Below are positions 53,041 to 64,000 of a DNA stretch of 64,000 nucleotides, one piece after another. Position 1 is the first letter of the stretch; every line of letters starts with the position of its first letter. Position numbers and translations under genes: made by a program. The notes beneath the pieces were generated by a model. It saw only the letters and a list, made by a program, of their open reading frames with translations, ran no database searches and was not told where the DNA came from. The DNA is taken from contig CP124529.1 in the NCBI GenBank assembly GCA_029953615.1, positions 2,260,998-2,324,997 on the forward strand. The letters run 5' to 3'. This DNA is from Pseudomonas putida. GTDB lineage: Bacteria > Pseudomonadota > Gammaproteobacteria > Pseudomonadales > Pseudomonadaceae.

Positions 53041-54585
53041 TTACCAGGTCTGGGTGGCCTTGAACTTCTCGATACCGGCTTTCATGCCAGCGTCGATTTC
53101 GTCGTTGAAGTCACCCTTCACGTTGATCTTGGCCATCAGTTCGGCGTGATCACGGTTGAAGTAGGCGATCAGCGCTTGCTCGAAGCTGCCGACCTTGGAG
53201 ACTTCCACGTCAGTCAGGAAACCACGCTCAGCGGCGTACAGCGACAGGGCCATGTCCGCGATGGACATTGGCGCGTACTGCTTCTGCTTCATCAGCTCGG
53301 TTACGCGCTGACCATGCTCCAGCTGCTTGCGGGTCGCTTCGTCCAGATCGGAAGCGAACTGGGCGAATGCAGCCAGTTCACGGTACTGAGCCAGTGCGGT
53401 ACGGATACCACCAGACAGTTTCTTGATGATCTTGGTCTGAGCGGCACCACCTACGCGGGATACCGAAACACCGGCGTTCACTGCAGGGCGGATGCCCGAG
53501 TTGAACATGGCCGATTCCAGGAAGATCTGACCGTCGGTGATGGAAATCACGTTGGTCGGAACGAACGCGGAAACGTCGCCAGCCTGGGTTTCGATGATCG
53601 GCAGGGCGGTCAGGGAACCGGTCTTGCCAGTGACTGCGCCGTTGGTGAACTTCTCGACGTACTCTTCCGAAACGCGCGATGCACGCTCCAGCAGACGGGA
53701 GTGGAGATAGAACACGTCGCCTGGGTACGCTTCGCGTCCTGGTGGACGGCGCAGCAGCAGGGAGATCTGGCGGTAGGCAACGGCCTGCTTGGACAGGTCA
53801 TCGTAAACGATCAGGGCGTCTTCACCGCGGTCACGGAAGTATTCGCCCATGGTGCAGCCGGCGTATGGCGCCAGGAACTGCAGTGCGGCGGATTCCGAAG
53901 CACTGGCAACGACCACGATGGTGTTGGCCAGGGCGCCGGTTTCTTCCAGCTTGCGAACGATGTTGGCAACGGTGGAACGCTTTTGGCCGACTGCAACATA
54001 AACACAGAAAATACCGGAGTCTTTCTGGTTGATGATGGCGTCGATGGCCATGGCGGTCTTACCGATCTGACGGTCACCGATGATCAGCTCGCGCTGGCCA
54101 CGGCCGACAGGGATCATGGCGTCGACGGATTTGTAGCCAGTCTGTACAGGCTGATCTACCGATTTACGCCAGATAACGCCCGGAGCGACCTTTTCGACCG
54201 CGTCGGTTTCGGTGGTGGTCAGAGGACCTTTGCCATCGATCGGGTTACCCAGAGCGTCGACGACGCGGCCCAGCAGGCCTTTGCCCACCGGAACTTCCAG
54301 GATGCGACCGGTGCACTTGGCGCTCATGCCTTCGGCGAGGGTGTCATAGGCACCCAGGATCACTGCACCTACGGAGTCTTGCTCCAGGTTCAGGGCCATG
54401 CCGAAGACGCTGCCAGGGAACTCGATCATTTCGCCGTACATGACGTCGGCCAGACCGTGGATCCGCACGATACCGTCGGATACCGAAACAACGGTACCTT
54501 CGTTACGGGCTTGGGAGCTCACATCGAGGTTGTCGATGCGGCCCTTGATGATTTCACTAATTTCGGAAGGATTGAGTTGCTGCAT
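53041..54585 (-). CDS. atpA: ATP synthase F1 subunit alpha
   Basis: The regulatory nucleotide-binding subunit. The 514-aa protein has P-loop [15 protein letters not shown] near residue 170, the alpha/beta signature [17 protein letters not shown], and begins [20 protein letters not shown]. It is intact and correctly placed between atpH and atpG. Confidence 0.99.
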   Translation of the reverse strand: MQQLNPSEISEIIKGRIDNLDVSSQARNEGTVVSVSDGIVRIHGLADVMYGEMIEFPGSVFGMALNLEQDSVGAVILGAYDTLAEGMSAKCTGRILEVPVGKGLLGRVVDALGNPIDGKGPLTTTETDAVEKVAPGVIWRKSVDQPVQTGYKSVDAMIPVGRGQRELIIGDRQIGKTAMAIDAIINQKDSGIFCVYVAVGQKRSTVANIVRKLEETGALANTIVVVASASESAALQFLAPYAGCTMGEYFRDRGEDALIVYDDLSKQAVAYRQISLLLRRPPGREAYPGDVFYLHSRLLERASRVSEEYVEKFTNGAVTGKTGSLTALPIIETQAGDVSAFVPTNVISITDGQIFLESAMFNSGIRPAVNAGVSVSRVGGAAQTKIIKKLSGGIRTALAQYRELAAFAQFASDLDEATRKQLEHGQRVTELMKQKQYAPMSIADMALSLYAAERGFLTDVEVSKVGSFEQALIAYFNRDHAELMAKINVKGDFNDEIDAGMKAGIEKFKATQTW

Positions 54586-54606
54586 TGCTCTGCTGCCCCT
54601 TCAAAC

Positions 54607-55143
54607 TCAAGATTTCAATGCTTCGGCCAGTTTCGCGATCTTGCCGCGAACAGAGCCATCGATTACCAGGTCACCGGCGCGGATGACGACGCCGCCAATC
54701 AGGCTGGCATCCTCCGACGCGTGCAGGCGCACTTCCTGGCCTAACCGTGCACTGAGAACCTTGGCGAGTTTGTCTTGCTGTTCTTGGTTCAACGCGAAGG
54801 CACTGGTGACTTCCACGTCCACGGATTTCTCTTGCTCGGCCTTGTACAGGTCGAACAGGGCGGCAATCTCCGGCAGAAGCAGGAGACGGTCGTTTTCCGC
54901 GGCAACATGAATGAAATTCCGTGCCTGTGCATTGAACTTGTCACCGCACACGTCAATGAACGTGGCGGCCTTTTCTGCGCTCGTCAGTCGCGGGGCCTTG
55001 AGCAGGCGCTGCATGGTGTCGTCTTGCGACACCGCAGCAGCCAGGCCGAGCATGGCTGACCAATTGGCCAGTTGCTGATGGGCCTGGGCATGCTCAAAGG
55101 CAGCCTTAGCGTAAGGTCGGGCCAACGTGGTCAGTTCTGCCAT
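54607..55143 (-). CDS. atpH: ATP synthase F1 subunit delta
   Basis: Part of the peripheral stalk that holds F1 to subunit b. The 178-aa protein starts [20 protein letters not shown] and carries the OSCP/delta signature [20 protein letters not shown] near its C-terminus. It is 12 bases after atpF and 21 before atpA. Confidence 0.97.
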   Translation of the reverse strand: MAELTTLARPYAKAAFEHAQAHQQLANWSAMLGLAAAVSQDDTMQRLLKAPRLTSAEKAATFIDVCGDKFNAQARNFIHVAAENDRLLLLPEIAALFDLYKAEQEKSVDVEVTSAFALNQEQQDKLAKVLSARLGQEVRLHASEDASLIGGVVIRAGDLVIDGSVRGKIAKLAEALKS

Positions 55144-55155
55144 GATCGCCCTCGC

Positions 55156-55627
55156 TTAAATTTCAGCGGCCAGTTTGTTAACCAGCTCCGCATGCGCGTT
55201 TTGATCGATTGTGGCGCCAAGGATCTTTTCAGCACCGCCAACGGCCAGGGCACCCACTTGGGCACGCAGGGCGTCTTTAGCGCTGTTCAGTTCCTGTTCG
55301 ATCTCGGCCAGAGCCTGAGCCTTCACACGGTCAGCTTCGACGCGGGCCTGATCACGGGCTTCCTCGACAAGCTGAGCAGCGCGCTTCTTGCTTTGCTCAA
55401 TGATTTCGGCTGCCTGTGCTTTAGCTTCACGCAGTTGCTGACCCACTTTCTCTTGGGCCAGCTCCAGGTACGCGAGCTGCGCGGTTGGCAGCGTCCAAGC
55501 CGTCGGCAATCTTCTTTTGACGCTCTTGCAGAGCAGTGATGACCGGAGGCCATACGTACTTCATGCAGAAGAGTACAAAAATCAGAAAAGCAACGGATTG
55601 GCCAATCAGGGTTGCATTAATGTTCAC
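55156..55627 (-). pseudogene. atpF: ATP synthase F0 subunit b, +1 frameshift as given (likely sequence error)
   Basis: The membrane-anchored peripheral stalk. GTG 55627 starts [20 protein letters not shown], the single membrane helix, then [20 protein letters not shown]. At coding-strand GCGTACCTGG (55470 is the extra base; GCGACCTGG expected) the frame breaks after NRAAR and resumes as [20 protein letters not shown]. Removing one base gives exactly 156 aa, the Pseudomonas length. All neighbours in this operon are intact and the subunit is needed for oxidative phosphorylation, so a consensus error is far more likely than a true mutation. Confidence 0.95.
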
Positions 55628-55684
55628 GCCAACACCTCGCTCGGTCTTAATTCATCACAGCCATCAACTCGTGGGTACGAGTGA

Positions 55685-55957
<273 letters not shown>

Positions 55958-56086
55958 TTACGTCGTATTGGTTAGGTTTTTAGTTTGAAGCGGTAAAACA
56001 AATCGTTTGGTACAGCATGCCCTTGCGGACTTTTTAAGCCCTCCCCCCAAACGAGCGGGGAAGGCTATCAGACACGCCAGGCGGTC

Positions 56087-57380
<1,294 letters not shown>

Positions 57381-57458
57381 CACAACTGCTCCTCGGAAGT
57401 CGACCAACAAGTCAGCTATGACTTGGCATAATTTGTGCCGACAAAATGCGCGCAGAGT

Positions 57459-57480
57459 ATAGGGGTGGATTAACCCCTAT
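57459..57480. terminator. Hairpin between parB and the atp operon
   Basis: ATAGGGGT-GGATTA-ACCCCTAT is a perfect 8-bp stem 49 bases past the parB stop. It has no T tract, so it may pause or protect rather than terminate. Confidence 0.45.
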
Positions 57481-57528
57481 TCAACTCTTCGTAGTGATTT
57501 CCGACTGCACGCTACAACAGGAATTGTT

Positions 57529-58401
57529 TCAGCGGATGTGAGCAAGCACACCTTGCAACTCGTCAAGCGAGTTGTAGCGAATAACCAACTGGCCTTTGCC
57601 CTTGTTGCCATGACGGATCTGCACGGCCGAGCCCAGGCGCTCTGCAAGCCGCTGTTCAAGGCGTGCGATATCCGGATCAGGTTTGCTCGGTTCGACCGGA
57701 TCAGGTTTGTCGCTGAGCCATTGACGGACCAGTGCCTCGGTTTGGCGCACGGTGAGCCCACGTGCGACAACATGACGCGCCCCCTCTTCCTGACGGTGTT
57801 CTTCCAGGCCGAGCAATGCACGGGCGTGGCCCATCTCCAGGTCGCCATGGGCGAGCATGGTCTTGATCGCATCCGGCAGGGTGATCAGGCGCAGCAGGTT
57901 GGCCACGGTTACCCGCGACTTGCCCACGGCATCAGCCACCTGCTGCTGGGTGAGCTCGAACTCCTGCTGCAGGCGCTGCAGGGCCAGGGCTTCTTCCAGC
58001 GGGTTGAGGTCTTCACGCTGGATGTTCTCGATCAGCGCCATGGCGATGGCGGCTTCGTCGGGCACTTCACGGACCATGGCCGGAATCTTGTCCAGGCCAG
58101 CCTGCTGGGTGGCGCGCCAGCGGCGCTCACCGGCGATGATCTCGTAGCGGTTGCCATCGATCGGGCGCACCACGATCGGCTGCATCACGCCATGGTTGCG
58201 AATCGAGTGCGCTAGCTCTTCCAGCGCCTGCGGGTCCATGTCCCGGCGTGGCTGGTACTTGCCACGCTGGATCAACTCGACCGGCAGGTGTTGCAGTTCT
58301 TTCTGGTCGATCTTCACAGCCTGCTCTTCGAGCGCGCTGACGGAAGGACCACTGAGCAGTGCATCCAACCCACGTCCGAGACCCCGTTTCTTGACGGCCA
58401 T
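57529..58401 (-). CDS. parB: Chromosome partitioning protein ParB
   Basis: A CTP-dependent clamp that loads at parS sites and spreads, organising the origin region for segregation. The 290-aa protein has the N-terminal GERRWRATQ motif within IIAGERRWRATQQAG, the helix-turn-helix LTQQQVADAVGKSRVTVANL near residue 145, and a C-terminal dimer domain. It is 9 bases after parA. The parS-like site at 13828 lies 44 kb away in this window. Confidence 0.97.
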   Translation of the reverse strand: MAVKKRGLGRGLDALLSGPSVSALEEQAVKIDQKELQHLPVELIQRGKYQPRRDMDPQALEELAHSIRNHGVMQPIVVRPIDGNRYEIIAGERRWRATQQAGLDKIPAMVREVPDEAAIAMALIENIQREDLNPLEEALALQRLQQEFELTQQQVADAVGKSRVTVANLLRLITLPDAIKTMLAHGDLEMGHARALLGLEEHRQEEGARHVVARGLTVRQTEALVRQWLSDKPDPVEPSKPDPDIARLEQRLAERLGSAVQIRHGNKGKGQLVIRYNSLDELQGVLAHIR

Positions 58402-58410
58402 ACGGATTCC

Positions 58411-59202
58411 TTAAGTTGTTTGTGCAGTGCGTGACTGACGGCGTTGACGGCGTACCAGTTCACCGGCCAGGGCCAGATAAGCGAGTGCGCCGCGCGATTG
58501 CTTGTCGTAGGCCAGGGCCGGCATGCCGAAGCTCGGTGCCTCGGCCAGGCGAATGTTGCGAGGAATGACCGTGTCGTACAGCTGCGGGCCAAAGTGCTCC
58601 TTCAGCTGCGCAGAGACGTCGTTGTTCAGGCTCAGGCGCGGATCGTACATGGTCCGCAGCAAGCCCTCGATCTTCAGTTCGGGGTTCAGCCGGGCGGCGA
58701 TGCGCTTGATGTTATCCACAAGGTCGCTGAGACCTTCCAGGGCGTAGTACTCGCACTGCATCGGGATGATCACGCCATCGGAGGCGACCAGGGCGTTCAG
58801 GGTGAGCATCGACAGCGACGGCGGGCAGTCGATGAGGATGTAGTCGTAGTTCTCGCGGATCGGCGCCAGGGCGTTGCGCAGGCGGCTCTCCTTGACCTGC
58901 ATTTCCAGCAGCACCACTTCGGCGGCGGTCAGGTCACGGTTGGCCGGCAGCAACTGGAAACCACCGTGTTCGGAGTAATGCATGGCCTGGGCCAGGTCGC
59001 ATTCCCCGATCAGCAGGTCGTAGACCGAGTGCTCGAGCTCGTGCTTGTCCACACCGCTGCCCATGGTGGCGTTGCCCTGCGGATCGAGGTCGATCAGCAG
59101 CACGCGACGCTTGGTCGCGGCCAGCGAGGCGGCGAGATTGATACAGGTGGTTGTCTTGCCCACACCACCTTTCTGGTTCGCGATTGCGAATACCTTAGCC
59201 AT
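58411..59202 (-). CDS. parA: Chromosome partitioning ATPase ParA (Soj)
   Basis: The DNA-binding ATPase that moves ParB-parS complexes. The 263-aa protein starts MAKVFAIANQKGGVGKTTTC with the deviant Walker A KGGVGKTT near residue 11, and has DYILIDCPPSLSMLT. The C-terminus RRQRRQSRTAQTT is basic. It is in the usual order rsmG-parA-parB. A perfect DnaA box lies inside it at 58712. Confidence 0.97.
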   Translation of the reverse strand: MAKVFAIANQKGGVGKTTTCINLAASLAATKRRVLLIDLDPQGNATMGSGVDKHELEHSVYDLLIGECDLAQAMHYSEHGGFQLLPANRDLTAAEVVLLEMQVKESRLRNALAPIRENYDYILIDCPPSLSMLTLNALVASDGVIIPMQCEYYALEGLSDLVDNIKRIAARLNPELKIEGLLRTMYDPRLSLNNDVSAQLKEHFGPQLYDTVIPRNIRLAEAPSFGMPALAYDKQSRGALAYLALAGELVRRQRRQSRTAQTT

Positions 59203-59220
59203 TGTTGCGTGTGTTCCCAG

Positions 59221-59871
59221 TCATGCCTTGCGGCGCAGTATCAGCAGATGGCGCTGGCCCTGGCAACCTGGAACGGTCAGGGCCTGCTCGCTTTCCACTG
59301 TGAAGTCTGCGGGCAATGCTACCAGTTCATCGGCAGGATGCAGCCCCTTCATTGCAAGCCATTGCGTCCCGGTGTCGCCCAGGTGGCGGGTCCAGTTGGT
59401 GAAGTTCTCCATGCTGCTGAAGGCGCGAGAGATGATTCCGCTGAACGGTTGTGCCGGCTGGAAGGCCTCGACCCGGCTGTGGATAACCGTGAGGTTGTCC
59501 AGTTTGAGCTCCATTTTCACCTGGGTCAGAAAGCGGGTCTTCTTGCCATTGGCGTCCAGCACCGTCACGCGCTTGTGCGGATGCAGGATAGCCAACGGAA
59601 TACCGGGCATGCCACCGCCACTGCCGACATCCAGCCAGTTGTCACGCTCGCTGTGGATAAACGGCATGACACTGAGGCTGTCGAGCAGGTGGCGCGACAC
59701 CATCTCGTCCGGGTCGCGCACGGCAGTGAGGTTGTAGGCTTTGTTCCATTTGATCAACAGGGCCAGGTAGCCGAGCAGCTTTTCGTGATGCTCGGGGGTC
59801 AGCTCGACCCCGAGCTGGCGCGCACCTGTGGACAACTCTTCGGCGTGTTGCGGGGTGACCAGGGAACTCAA
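59221..59871 (-). CDS. rsmG: 16S rRNA (guanine-527-N7)-methyltransferase RsmG
   Basis: The enzyme methylates G527 of 16S rRNA using SAM. The 216-aa protein has the SAM motif [17 protein letters not shown] near residue 80 and [14 protein letters not shown] after it. The ATG overlaps the mnmG stop by four bases (59868-59871). Two perfect DnaA boxes lie inside the gene at 59478 and 59652. Confidence 0.97.
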   Translation of the reverse strand: MSSLVTPQHAEELSTGARQLGVELTPEHHEKLLGYLALLIKWNKAYNLTAVRDPDEMVSRHLLDSLSVMPFIHSERDNWLDVGSGGGMPGIPLAILHPHKRVTVLDANGKKTRFLTQVKMELKLDNLTVIHSRVEAFQPAQPFSGIISRAFSSMENFTNWTRHLGDTGTQWLAMKGLHPADELVALPADFTVESEQALTVPGCQGQRHLLILRRKA

Positions 59872-61763
59872 GCGCTTTGCTCCAATTCGCGGCCAGCGCC
59901 GCGTTTTTTCAAGTGAATCAGCAACAGGGAAATCGCCGCCGGGGTCACGCCCGGAATGCGCGAAGCCTGGCCCAGGGTTTCCGGGCGGGTCTGGCCCAGC
60001 TTGCCCTGGATTTCCTTGGACAGGCCCGAAATCGTCGAGTAATCGATATCCACAGGCAGGCGGGTGTCTTCGCTGGCACGCAGGCGGGCGATTTCATCCT
60101 GTTGGCGGTCGATGTAACCGGCGTACTTGGTGCGGATTTCGACCTGCTCAGCGACCTGTGGATCGATCGCTTCGCCGCCGGTGGCCTCGATCAGCCCGGC
60201 GTAGTCGATTTCCGGACGCGCCAGCAGGTTCAGCAAACTGTACTCGTGGCTGAGCGGGGTGCCGAACTTATCCACAATGGCTTGGCCTTGCTCGGTATTC
60301 GGGCGCACCCAGGTCGACTTCAGGCGCTGCTCCTCGCGCTCGATGCCGTCGCGCTTGGCGCAGAAGGCGGCCCAGCGCTGGTCGTCGATCAAGCCGAGTT
60401 CGCGGCCCTTTTCGGTCAGGCGCAGGTCGGCGTTGTCTTCGCGCAGGATCAGGCGGTACTCGGCACGCGAAGTGAACATGCGGTACGGCTCCTGGGTACC
60501 CAGGGTAATCAGGTCGTCGACCAGTACACCGATGTACGCCTCGTCGCGGCGCGGGCACCAGCTGTCACGGCCCTGCGCTCGCAGAGCCGCGTTGGTCCCG
60601 GCCAGCAAACCCTGGGCGCCGGCTTCTTCATAACCGGTGGTGCCGTTGATCTGGCCGGCGAAGAACAGGCCACCGATGACTTTGGTCTCGAGGCTGTACT
60701 TGAGGTCGCGCGGGTCGAAGTAGTCGTATTCGATGGCATAGCCCGGGCGCACGATGTGGGCGTTTTCCATGCCGCGGATCGAACGCACCAGCTCCAGCTG
60801 CACGTCGAACGGCAGCGAAGTGGAAATACCGTTGGGGTAGAGCTCATGGGTGGTCAGGCCTTCCGGCTCGATGAACACCTGGTGGCTTTCCTTGTCGGCA
60901 AAGCGGTGGATCTTGTCTTCGATCGACGGGCAGTAGCGCGGGCCGACACCTTCGATCACGCCCGAGTACATCGGCGAACGATCGAGGTTCGAGGCAATGA
61001 TTTCGTGGGTGCGCGCATTGGTATGGGTAATCCAGCAGCTCACCTGGCGCGGGTGCATCTGGGCATTGCCCATGAACGACATGACCGGGATCGGCGTATC
61101 ACCCGGCTGCTCGGTCATTACCGAGAAGTCCACCGAACGGCCGTCGATGCGTGGCGGAGTACCGGTTTTCAGGCGACCGACGCGCAGCGGCAGTTCACGC
61201 ATACGGTGGGCCAGGGCGATCGAAGGCGGATCACCAGCGCGACCACCGGAATGGTTTTGCAGACCAATGTGGATAAGCCCGCCGAGGAAGGTACCGGTGG
61301 TCAGTACCACCGATTCGGCGAAGAACCGCAGGCCCATCTGGGTCACTACGCCTTTGACCTGGTCCTGCTCGACGATCAGGTCATCGCACGACTGCTGGAA
61401 TATCCACAGGTTTGGCTGGTTTTCCAGGATTTCACGCACCACGGCCTTGTAGATGGCGCGGTCGGCCTGTGCTCGGGTAGCGCGTACGGCCGGGCCCTTG
61501 CGGTTGTTCAAAACGCGGAACTGGATGCCGCTCTTGTCGGTGGCCAGCGCCATGGCGCCGCCGAGGGCATCGATCTCTTTGACCAGATGGCTTTTGCCAA
61601 TACCGCCGATTGCGGGGTTGCAGCTCATGTGACCGAGGGTTTCCACGTTATGGGTCAGCAGCAGGGTTTTCACACCCATGCGTGCAGACGCAAGCGCAGC
61701 CTCGGTACCGGCATGGCCGCCGCCGATGACGATCACTTCAAAACGGGAAGGGAAATCCACCAC
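59868..61763 (-). CDS. mnmG: tRNA uridine-5-carboxymethylaminomethyl modification enzyme MnmG (GidA)
   Basis: With MnmE it makes cmnm5U at the wobble position of tRNA, using FAD. The N-terminal FAD fold is [19 protein letters not shown], and the family patterns [15 protein letters not shown] and [12 protein letters not shown] follow. GTG 61763 is chosen because it yields 631 aa starting [12 protein letters not shown], the pseudomonad form, with GAGG just upstream; the upstream in-frame extension has no likeness. Two perfect DnaA boxes lie within it at 60268 and 61268. Upstream is the DnaA-box-rich gap. Confidence 0.97.
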   Translation of the reverse strand: MVDFPSRFEVIVIGGGHAGTEAALASARMGVKTLLLTHNVETLGHMSCNPAIGGIGKSHLVKEIDALGGAMALATDKSGIQFRVLNNRKGPAVRATRAQADRAIYKAVVREILENQPNLWIFQQSCDDLIVEQDQVKGVVTQMGLRFFAESVVLTTGTFLGGLIHIGLQNHSGGRAGDPPSIALAHRMRELPLRVGRLKTGTPPRIDGRSVDFSVMTEQPGDTPIPVMSFMGNAQMHPRQVSCWITHTNARTHEIIASNLDRSPMYSGVIEGVGPRYCPSIEDKIHRFADKESHQVFIEPEGLTTHELYPNGISTSLPFDVQLELVRSIRGMENAHIVRPGYAIEYDYFDPRDLKYSLETKVIGGLFFAGQINGTTGYEEAGAQGLLAGTNAALRAQGRDSWCPRRDEAYIGVLVDDLITLGTQEPYRMFTSRAEYRLILREDNADLRLTEKGRELGLIDDQRWAAFCAKRDGIEREEQRLKSTWVRPNTEQGQAIVDKFGTPLSHEYSLLNLLARPEIDYAGLIEATGGEAIDPQVAEQVEIRTKYAGYIDRQQDEIARLRASEDTRLPVDIDYSTISGLSKEIQGKLGQTRPETLGQASRIPGVTPAAISLLLIHLKKRGAGRELEQSA

Positions 61764-61861
61764 GCACCTCGTGCCTGTTTTTGCGAATAGAGAAGGTAAG
61801 CGGACAAGTATAGGGACTTCACCCCCTTTAAAGAAACCGTCTGAGCAAAATTTGACCAATC

Positions 61862-62136
61862 TGTGGATGAGTGGCAGACAACAGAAATCAAAGAAGAGAA
61901 ATTTATAAAAGCTTTGTTTTTATGTTTATTCTTATGCACAGCCCTATCTGTGGATAAGGTTGTGAAGGCCTTTATCCACGCTGTATAGGGCAAGATTAAA
62001 CCCTGTGGCTGGAGTGCCATGAGGGCTATGGATAACGTGATTTAGCCTGTGGATTAAATAGCAGTTTACCCACAGGCGGTTTTTTCCTCAGAAAAAGAGC
62101 CTGCTTATCAACGGAGCTGAAGGCGGGTTTTCCACA
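61862..62136. other. DnaA-box-rich AT-rich gap upstream of mnmG (oriC-like region)
   Basis: The 617-base gap 61764-62380 has one perfect DnaA box (61949) and near matches at 61862, 61932, 61972, 62027, 62048, 62066, 62105 and 62128. An AT-rich stretch lies at 61895-61930. An origin-like region beside gidA is known in several bacteria, and pseudomonads have been reported to hold more than one ARS-like site near the origin. The main oriC is normally between rpmH and dnaA, beyond the right edge. Confidence 0.6.
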
Positions 62137-62203
62137 GGGCTCCCGAGCACGGATTCGAGCCTGTGAATGGAAAGAACATGGAGGTAGGCCTGGATGCGGA
62201 CAA

Positions 62204-62297
62204 GGTGGGAGCGGGCCAAGCCCGCGAAAGCGTCGTTACAGCCACAGCGATTCAGGGCTTGTAAGGGCCTCTTCGCGGGCACGCCCGCTCCCACAGG
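62204..62297. repeat. Inverted REP pair (BIME) between mnmE and mnmG
   Basis: GGTGGGAGCGGGCCAAGCCC opens the pair and CTCTTCGCGGGCACGCCCGC followed by TCCCACAGG closes it. The centre differs from the other pairs (no GGCACCGGC). Confidence 0.8.
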
Positions 62298-62330
62298 TAC
62301 CCGGTTATCTCCTGTAACGAATTACAGGCA

Positions 62331-62358
62331 AAAAAAAGCCGCTCCCGAAGGAGCGGCT
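62331..62358 (-). terminator. Rho-independent terminator after mnmE
   Basis: AGCCGCTCC-CGAA-GGAGCGGCT is a perfect 9-bp stem followed on the minus strand by seven or more T, 22 bases past the mnmE stop. Confidence 0.95.
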
Positions 62359-62380
62359 CTTGGCCTTGCCTGGCTGTGGA

Positions 62381-63751
62381 TTACTTGCCGATGCAGAAGC
62401 TGGAGAAGATCCTGCCCAACAGGTCGTCCGAGCTGAATGCCCCGGTAATCTCCCCCAAGGCCTGCTGCGCTTGGCGCAGGTCTTCCGCCAACAGCTCACC
62501 TGCGCCAGCCTGGGTCAGTTGTGCACGGCCGTGTTCCAGGTGCTCGCTGGCTTGGCGCAGGGCCTCCAGGTGGCGCCGGCGGGCGCTGAAACCACTCTCG
62601 GCAGTCTGTTCATAACCCATGCAGGCCTTCAGGTGGTCGCGCAGCAACTGCAGCCCTGCGTCATCCCCTTTGGCGCTGAGGGTGATCGTTACATGGCCGT
62701 CATCGCACTGTTCGAGCGCGACCCGCTCACCACTCAGGTCGGCCTTGTTGCGAATCAGCGTGACCTTGGCCGGATCAGGCCGCTGGTAGAGAAACTCTGG
62801 CCACAGGGCGAACGGGTCGCTGGCCTCGGGCGCGGTGGAGTCCACCACCAGCAACACCCGGTCAGCCTCGCCAATGGCCTTCAGTGCGCGTTCCACGCCG
62901 ATCTTTTCCACGTGGTCATCGGTGTCGCGCAAACCGGCGGTATCGACCACATGCAGCGGCATGCCGTCGATGTGGATATGTTCGCGCAGGATGTCCCGCG
63001 TGGTGCCGGCGATATCGGTGACGATCGCCGCTTCACGCCCGGCCAGCTGGTTCAACAGGCTCGACTTGCCGGCATTCGGCCGACCGGCGATGACCACGGT
63101 CATGCCGTCACGCAGCAAGGCGCCCTGCCCGGCTTCACGCTGAACGGTGGATAACTCGCCGCGCACCGCATCGAGCATTGCCAGCACGTGGCCATCGGCG
63201 AGGAAGTCGATCTCTTCCTCGGGGAAGTCGATCGCCGCCTCGACGTAGATACGCAGGGCGATCAACGCCTCGGTCAGGCTGTGTACACGCTTGGAGAACT
63301 CCCCCTGCAGCGAGCGCAGGGCATTGCGCGCGGCCTGGCTGGAACTGGCCTCGATCAGGTCGGCAATGGCTTCGGCCTGGGCCAGGTCGAGCTTGTCATT
63401 GAGGAACGCGCGCTCGCTGAACTCGCCCGGGCGAGCCAGCCTGCAACCCACTTGTACACAACGCTGCAGCAGCATATCCAGCACCACCGGGCCACCGTGG
63501 CCTTGCAGCTCGAGCACATCCTCGCCAGTGAACGAATTCGGGCCGGGGAAGAACAGCGCGATCCCTTCGTCCAGCACCAGCCCTTCCTCGTCGCGGAACG
63601 GGCCGTAATGGGCATGGCGCGGGGTAAGCGTACGGCCGGTGATCAGCTGGCCGGCCTTGGCAGCCAGAGGGCCGGACAACCTGACAATCCCCACACCGCC
63701 ACGGCCTTGGGCGGTGGCGATGGCGGCGATGGTTTCACGCACAGTGTTCAT
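62381..63751 (-). CDS. mnmE: tRNA modification GTPase MnmE (TrmE)
   Basis: It works with MnmG in wobble-uridine modification. The 456-aa protein has an N-terminal folate-binding domain ([20 protein letters not shown]), a G domain with P-loop [16 protein letters not shown] near residue 225 and DIAGTTRD, and the C-terminal FCIGK with the invariant Cys. It is followed by a strong terminator and preceded by yidC on the same strand. Confidence 0.98.
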   Translation of the reverse strand: MNTVRETIAAIATAQGRGGVGIVRLSGPLAAKAGQLITGRTLTPRHAHYGPFRDEEGLVLDEGIALFFPGPNSFTGEDVLELQGHGGPVVLDMLLQRCVQVGCRLARPGEFSERAFLNDKLDLAQAEAIADLIEASSSQAARNALRSLQGEFSKRVHSLTEALIALRIYVEAAIDFPEEEIDFLADGHVLAMLDAVRGELSTVQREAGQGALLRDGMTVVIAGRPNAGKSSLLNQLAGREAAIVTDIAGTTRDILREHIHIDGMPLHVVDTAGLRDTDDHVEKIGVERALKAIGEADRVLLVVDSTAPEASDPFALWPEFLYQRPDPAKVTLIRNKADLSGERVALEQCDDGHVTITLSAKGDDAGLQLLRDHLKACMGYEQTAESGFSARRRHLEALRQASEHLEHGRAQLTQAGAGELLAEDLRQAQQALGEITGAFSSDDLLGRIFSSFCIGK

Positions 63752-63786
63752 GCTCGAAAGCCTCTACGACAAAAACGACAGATAGC

Positions 63787-63813
63787 AAAAACGCCCCACT
63801 AGGGGGCGTTTTT
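63787..63813. terminator. Bidirectional-type terminator between yidC and mnmE
   Basis: AAAAACGCCCC pairs perfectly with GGGGCGTTTTT around ACTAG. It has A and T tracts on both sides and lies 26 bases after the yidC stop. Confidence 0.93.
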
Positions 63814-63838
63814 ATTCACAGGCTAGCGCAGTAGCCTG

Positions 63839-64000
63839 TCAAGCAGCAGCTTTTTTGCTGGCTGCTTCGATGCTACGGGTGATGTACCACTGCTGTGCGA
63901 TCGACAGGCAGTTGTTCACAACCCAGTACAGCACCAGACCCGCCGGGAACCACAGGAAGAAGAAGGTGAAGATGATCGGCATCATTTTCATCACCTTGGC
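63839..64000 (-). CDS. yidC: Membrane protein insertase YidC (C-terminal part; runs off the right edge)
   Basis: The last 53 residues are visible. They begin [20 protein letters not shown], followed by [20 protein letters not shown] and the short basic tail ending KKAAA. These are the last membrane helices of YidC, which inserts proteins such as AtpE and AtpB into the inner membrane. Its place before mnmE matches the conserved rpmH-rnpA-yidC-mnmE order. Confidence 0.96.
   Translation of the reverse strand, partial: AKVMKMMPIIFTFFFLWFPAGLVLYWVVNNCLSIAQQWYITRSIEAASKKAAA

Noticed and set aside
52276..54744. An 822-codon open frame antisense to atpG and atpA
   Set aside because: Shadow of two highly conserved ATP synthase genes; the translation shows no family motifs.
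62881..62925. A second parS at TTTTCCACGTGG inside mnmE
   Set aside because: Only one half of the palindrome matches; the other half has several mismatches.

Overview
The window looks like the origin-proximal part of a Pseudomonas putida-group chromosome. The evidence is the order yidC-mnmE-mnmG-rsmG-parA-parB-atpIBEFHAGDC-glmU-glmR-glmS, the P. putida-type paired REP elements, Pseudomonas-style proteins throughout (PobA of 394 aa, AtpF of 156 aa after repair, Cls of 479 aa), high GC and a parS site. The species call is inference from gene order and protein likeness; no search was run.

Layout. (1) 1-19350 is core: a HexR-like regulator facing zwf, uvrD, a Tim44-domain protein, a KefB-type antiporter, thioesterase, pdxY, a zinc-starvation locus (zigA, DUF1826, second COG0523 gene, folE2) around one Zur box, cls, cfa and lpd. 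(2) 19456-45840 is an accessory island of about 26.4 kb. It is bounded by a 28-bp imperfect inverted repeat whose right copy lies just past the glmS stop codon, which is the classical attTn7 position. (3) 45863-64000 is core again: glmS, glmR, glmU, the atp operon, parAB, rsmG, mnmG, a DnaA-box-rich gap, mnmE and the 3' end of yidC.

The island encodes what reads as a complete route from aromatic alpha-hydroxynitriles to protocatechuate, with cyanide protection. Two nitrilases would give mandelate. An FMN (S)-mandelate dehydrogenase and possibly a ketopantoate-reductase-type (R)-mandelate dehydrogenase would give benzoylformate. A benzoylformate decarboxylase, a benzaldehyde dehydrogenase and PobA would finish the path. 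PobA points to para-hydroxylated substrates, such as 4-hydroxymandelonitrile, the aglycone of dhurrin and taxiphyllin. Two porin-type proteins and two MFS carriers could import substrates. A MocR-CysI-DUF934-CioAB block supplies a cyanide-insensitive quinol oxidase and a sulfite-reductase-like protein. Regulators are two AraC types, two LysR types and one MocR.

Sequence quality. Five genes are frameshifted as given: nitrilase 1, oprD-type porin, mdlC, cioA and atpF. Every lesion is an insertion, and removing it restores the family's expected length. Because atpF is interrupted inside an otherwise intact ATP synthase operon, consensus errors are the simplest explanation. Nitrilase 1 also holds a run of 47 C.

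Other points of note are eight perfect DnaA boxes within 1.9 kb of the zinc locus, a parS site inside folE2, a DUF2849-CysI fusion and a hairpin at the right island end. No tRNA, rRNA, CRISPR array or transposase gene was seen.
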